Below are positions 63,364 to 64,000 of a stretch of 64,000 bases of DNA, piece after piece. The notes beneath the pieces are model-generated. The model saw only the letters and a program-made list of their open reading frames with translations. It made no database searches and was not told where the DNA came from. Origin of the DNA: Picocystis sp. L7 (Eukaryota > Chlorophyta > Picocystophyceae > Picocystales > Picocystaceae); contig QXJR01000030.1 in assembly GCA_020975725.1 (NCBI GenBank), positions 248,001-312,000 of the forward strand. Reading direction: 5' to 3'. The translations under genes and the position numbers were made by a program. How positions within the stretch are numbered: position 1 is the first letter of the stretch; each line of letters starts with the position of its first letter.

Positions 63364-64000
63364 ATGGCGTCGGGACGCGCGCCTGGACCTCGGCACGGCG
63401 GACGGTGGAGGATCGCGCGTCGAAAGGGAGGGAAGGGGAAGAATGGCGCGTGTTCCGCGAAGGTGCAGGAGGAGACGCATCGAAGCACCCCGAGGAGGCG
63501 TTTCAGCGTGGTGATTCCCACGTACAACCGTCTACCCATCCTGCGAAAGTGCTTGGACGCGTTGGAAAAGCAGCGTTTTCGAACGCACGAGGGAGGCGGA
63601 TCGGAGGGTTTGGCGTACGAGGTGGTGGTGGTGGACGACGGATCCACGGACGGAACGGTCGAGCACTTGAAGGCACACGCCCACGCGTACCCGCACCTGA
63701 GGCTGGTGGAAGCGTCCCACGGTGGCGCTGCCGCGGCGAGGAACCGAGGCGTGGCCGATGCGCGTGGCGACGTGATCGTCTTCATCGATTCCGACCTGGT
63801 GGTGACGTCGGACTTCCTGCAGGAGCACGCCCTCGCCTTGGAACGAGCCGTGCACGTGGACGGAGACCCACGCGCCTTCACCTACGGCAGGGTCATCAAC
63901 ACCGACAACTTCGCGGAACCCACGTCGGAACCGTTCAAGGCCACGGATCGTTCGGCGGCCTTCTTCGCCACGGGGAACGTCGCCATCTCCAAGCGTTGGC
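63364..64000 (+). CDS. Family 2 glycosyltransferase, N-terminal part (cut by window edge)
   Basis: The frame opens with ATG at 63364 and runs off the window. A basic leader of about 45 residues rich in Arg, Gly and Lys (MASGRAPGPRHGGRWRIARR...) may be a transit peptide. Then the GT-A fold begins: FSVVIPTYNRLPILRKCLDAL, VVVVDDGSTDGT (nucleotide-binding), ASHGGAAAARNRGVADARGD, and VIVFIDSDLVV with the metal-binding Asp-x-Asp. FATGNVAISKRW, just before the edge, is the typical segment before the catalytic base. Such enzymes use nucleotide sugars to build glycolipids or cell-wall glycans; the acceptor is unknown. The pattern is bacterial-like, fitting a plastid or transferred origin. Confidence 0.85.
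   Translation, partial: MASGRAPGPRHGGRWRIARRKGGKGKNGACSAKVQEETHRSTPRRRFSVVIPTYNRLPILRKCLDALEKQRFRTHEGGGSEGLAYEVVVVDDGSTDGTVEHLKAHAHAYPHLRLVEASHGGAAAARNRGVADARGDVIVFIDSDLVVTSDFLQEHALALERAVHVDGDPRAFTYGRVINTDNFAEPTSEPFKATDRSAAFFATGNVAISKRW

Noticed and set aside
1-64000. CRISPR arrays, operons and bacterial ribosome-binding sites
   Set aside because: Introns, a eukaryotic tRNA gene and nuclear protein families show a eukaryotic chromosome; no spaced direct repeats of CRISPR type were seen.

Overview
The window looks like nuclear DNA of a photosynthetic eukaryote, most likely a unicellular alga with few, short introns. An ARC6-type plastid-division protein, a plastid-type serine-pathway dehydrogenase, a PDX1 vitamin B6 synthase, a chlorophyllase-like hydrolase and a cyanobacterial-looking glycosyltransferase point to a plastid. 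FCP1-type phosphatase, Myb, Fyv7, ERG28, DGAT2, an SMP-domain protein and an intron-bearing elongator tRNA-Met show it is a nuclear chromosome. ARC6 and the intron in tRNA-Met(CAT) favour the green lineage, but I cannot name a species. Many genes are uninterrupted. Where introns can be placed they are about 43-222 bp, with GT(G/A)(C/A)G-type donors and CAG or TAG acceptors.

Layout. 0-15 kb: end of a Tas-type aldo/keto reductase, an FCP1/CPL4-like CTD phosphatase, a CCDC25 homologue, a chlorophyllase-like protein whose nucleophile serine is missing, an ArnT-like membrane glycosyltransferase, a 1.07-kb purine-rich minisatellite, a Fyv7-like rRNA-processing protein and PDX1. 15-23 kb: a near-full-length Copia element with its target duplication, an old Ty3/DIRS-like fossil, then a FabG-type reductase. 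23.1-27.6 kb: an AT-rich stretch with no gene I can support, unlike anything else in the window. 27.6-32.3 kb: a Myb protein and the catalytic subunit of tRNA-guanine transglycosylase. 32-40 kb: gene-free sequence holding a very young Copia-family element inserted next to old retroelement remains. 41-44 kb: an LMW-PTP-like protein lacking its catalytic Cys, and phosphoglycerate dehydrogenase. 44-47 kb: GC-rich, no gene recognised. 47-64 kb: ARC6-like, an unknown basic protein, tRNA-Met with a long intron, SMP-domain lipid-transfer protein, malate dehydrogenase, farnesyl diphosphate synthase, a GAT-domain-like protein, a small charged protein, ERG28, DGAT2 and the start of a family-2 glycosyltransferase.

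The genes do not form one operon-like pathway. There is a loose lipid theme at the right end: FPPS and ERG28 serve isoprenoid/sterol synthesis, DGAT2 serves storage lipid, and the SMP protein serves lipid transfer at contact sites. Genes are mostly in convergent pairs with short 3' spacers of about 20-430 bp, and long promoter regions rich in CACGTG and GGATCC words. All intron junctions given here are read from the sequence by splice motif, frame and family alignment from memory; none is supported by transcripts.
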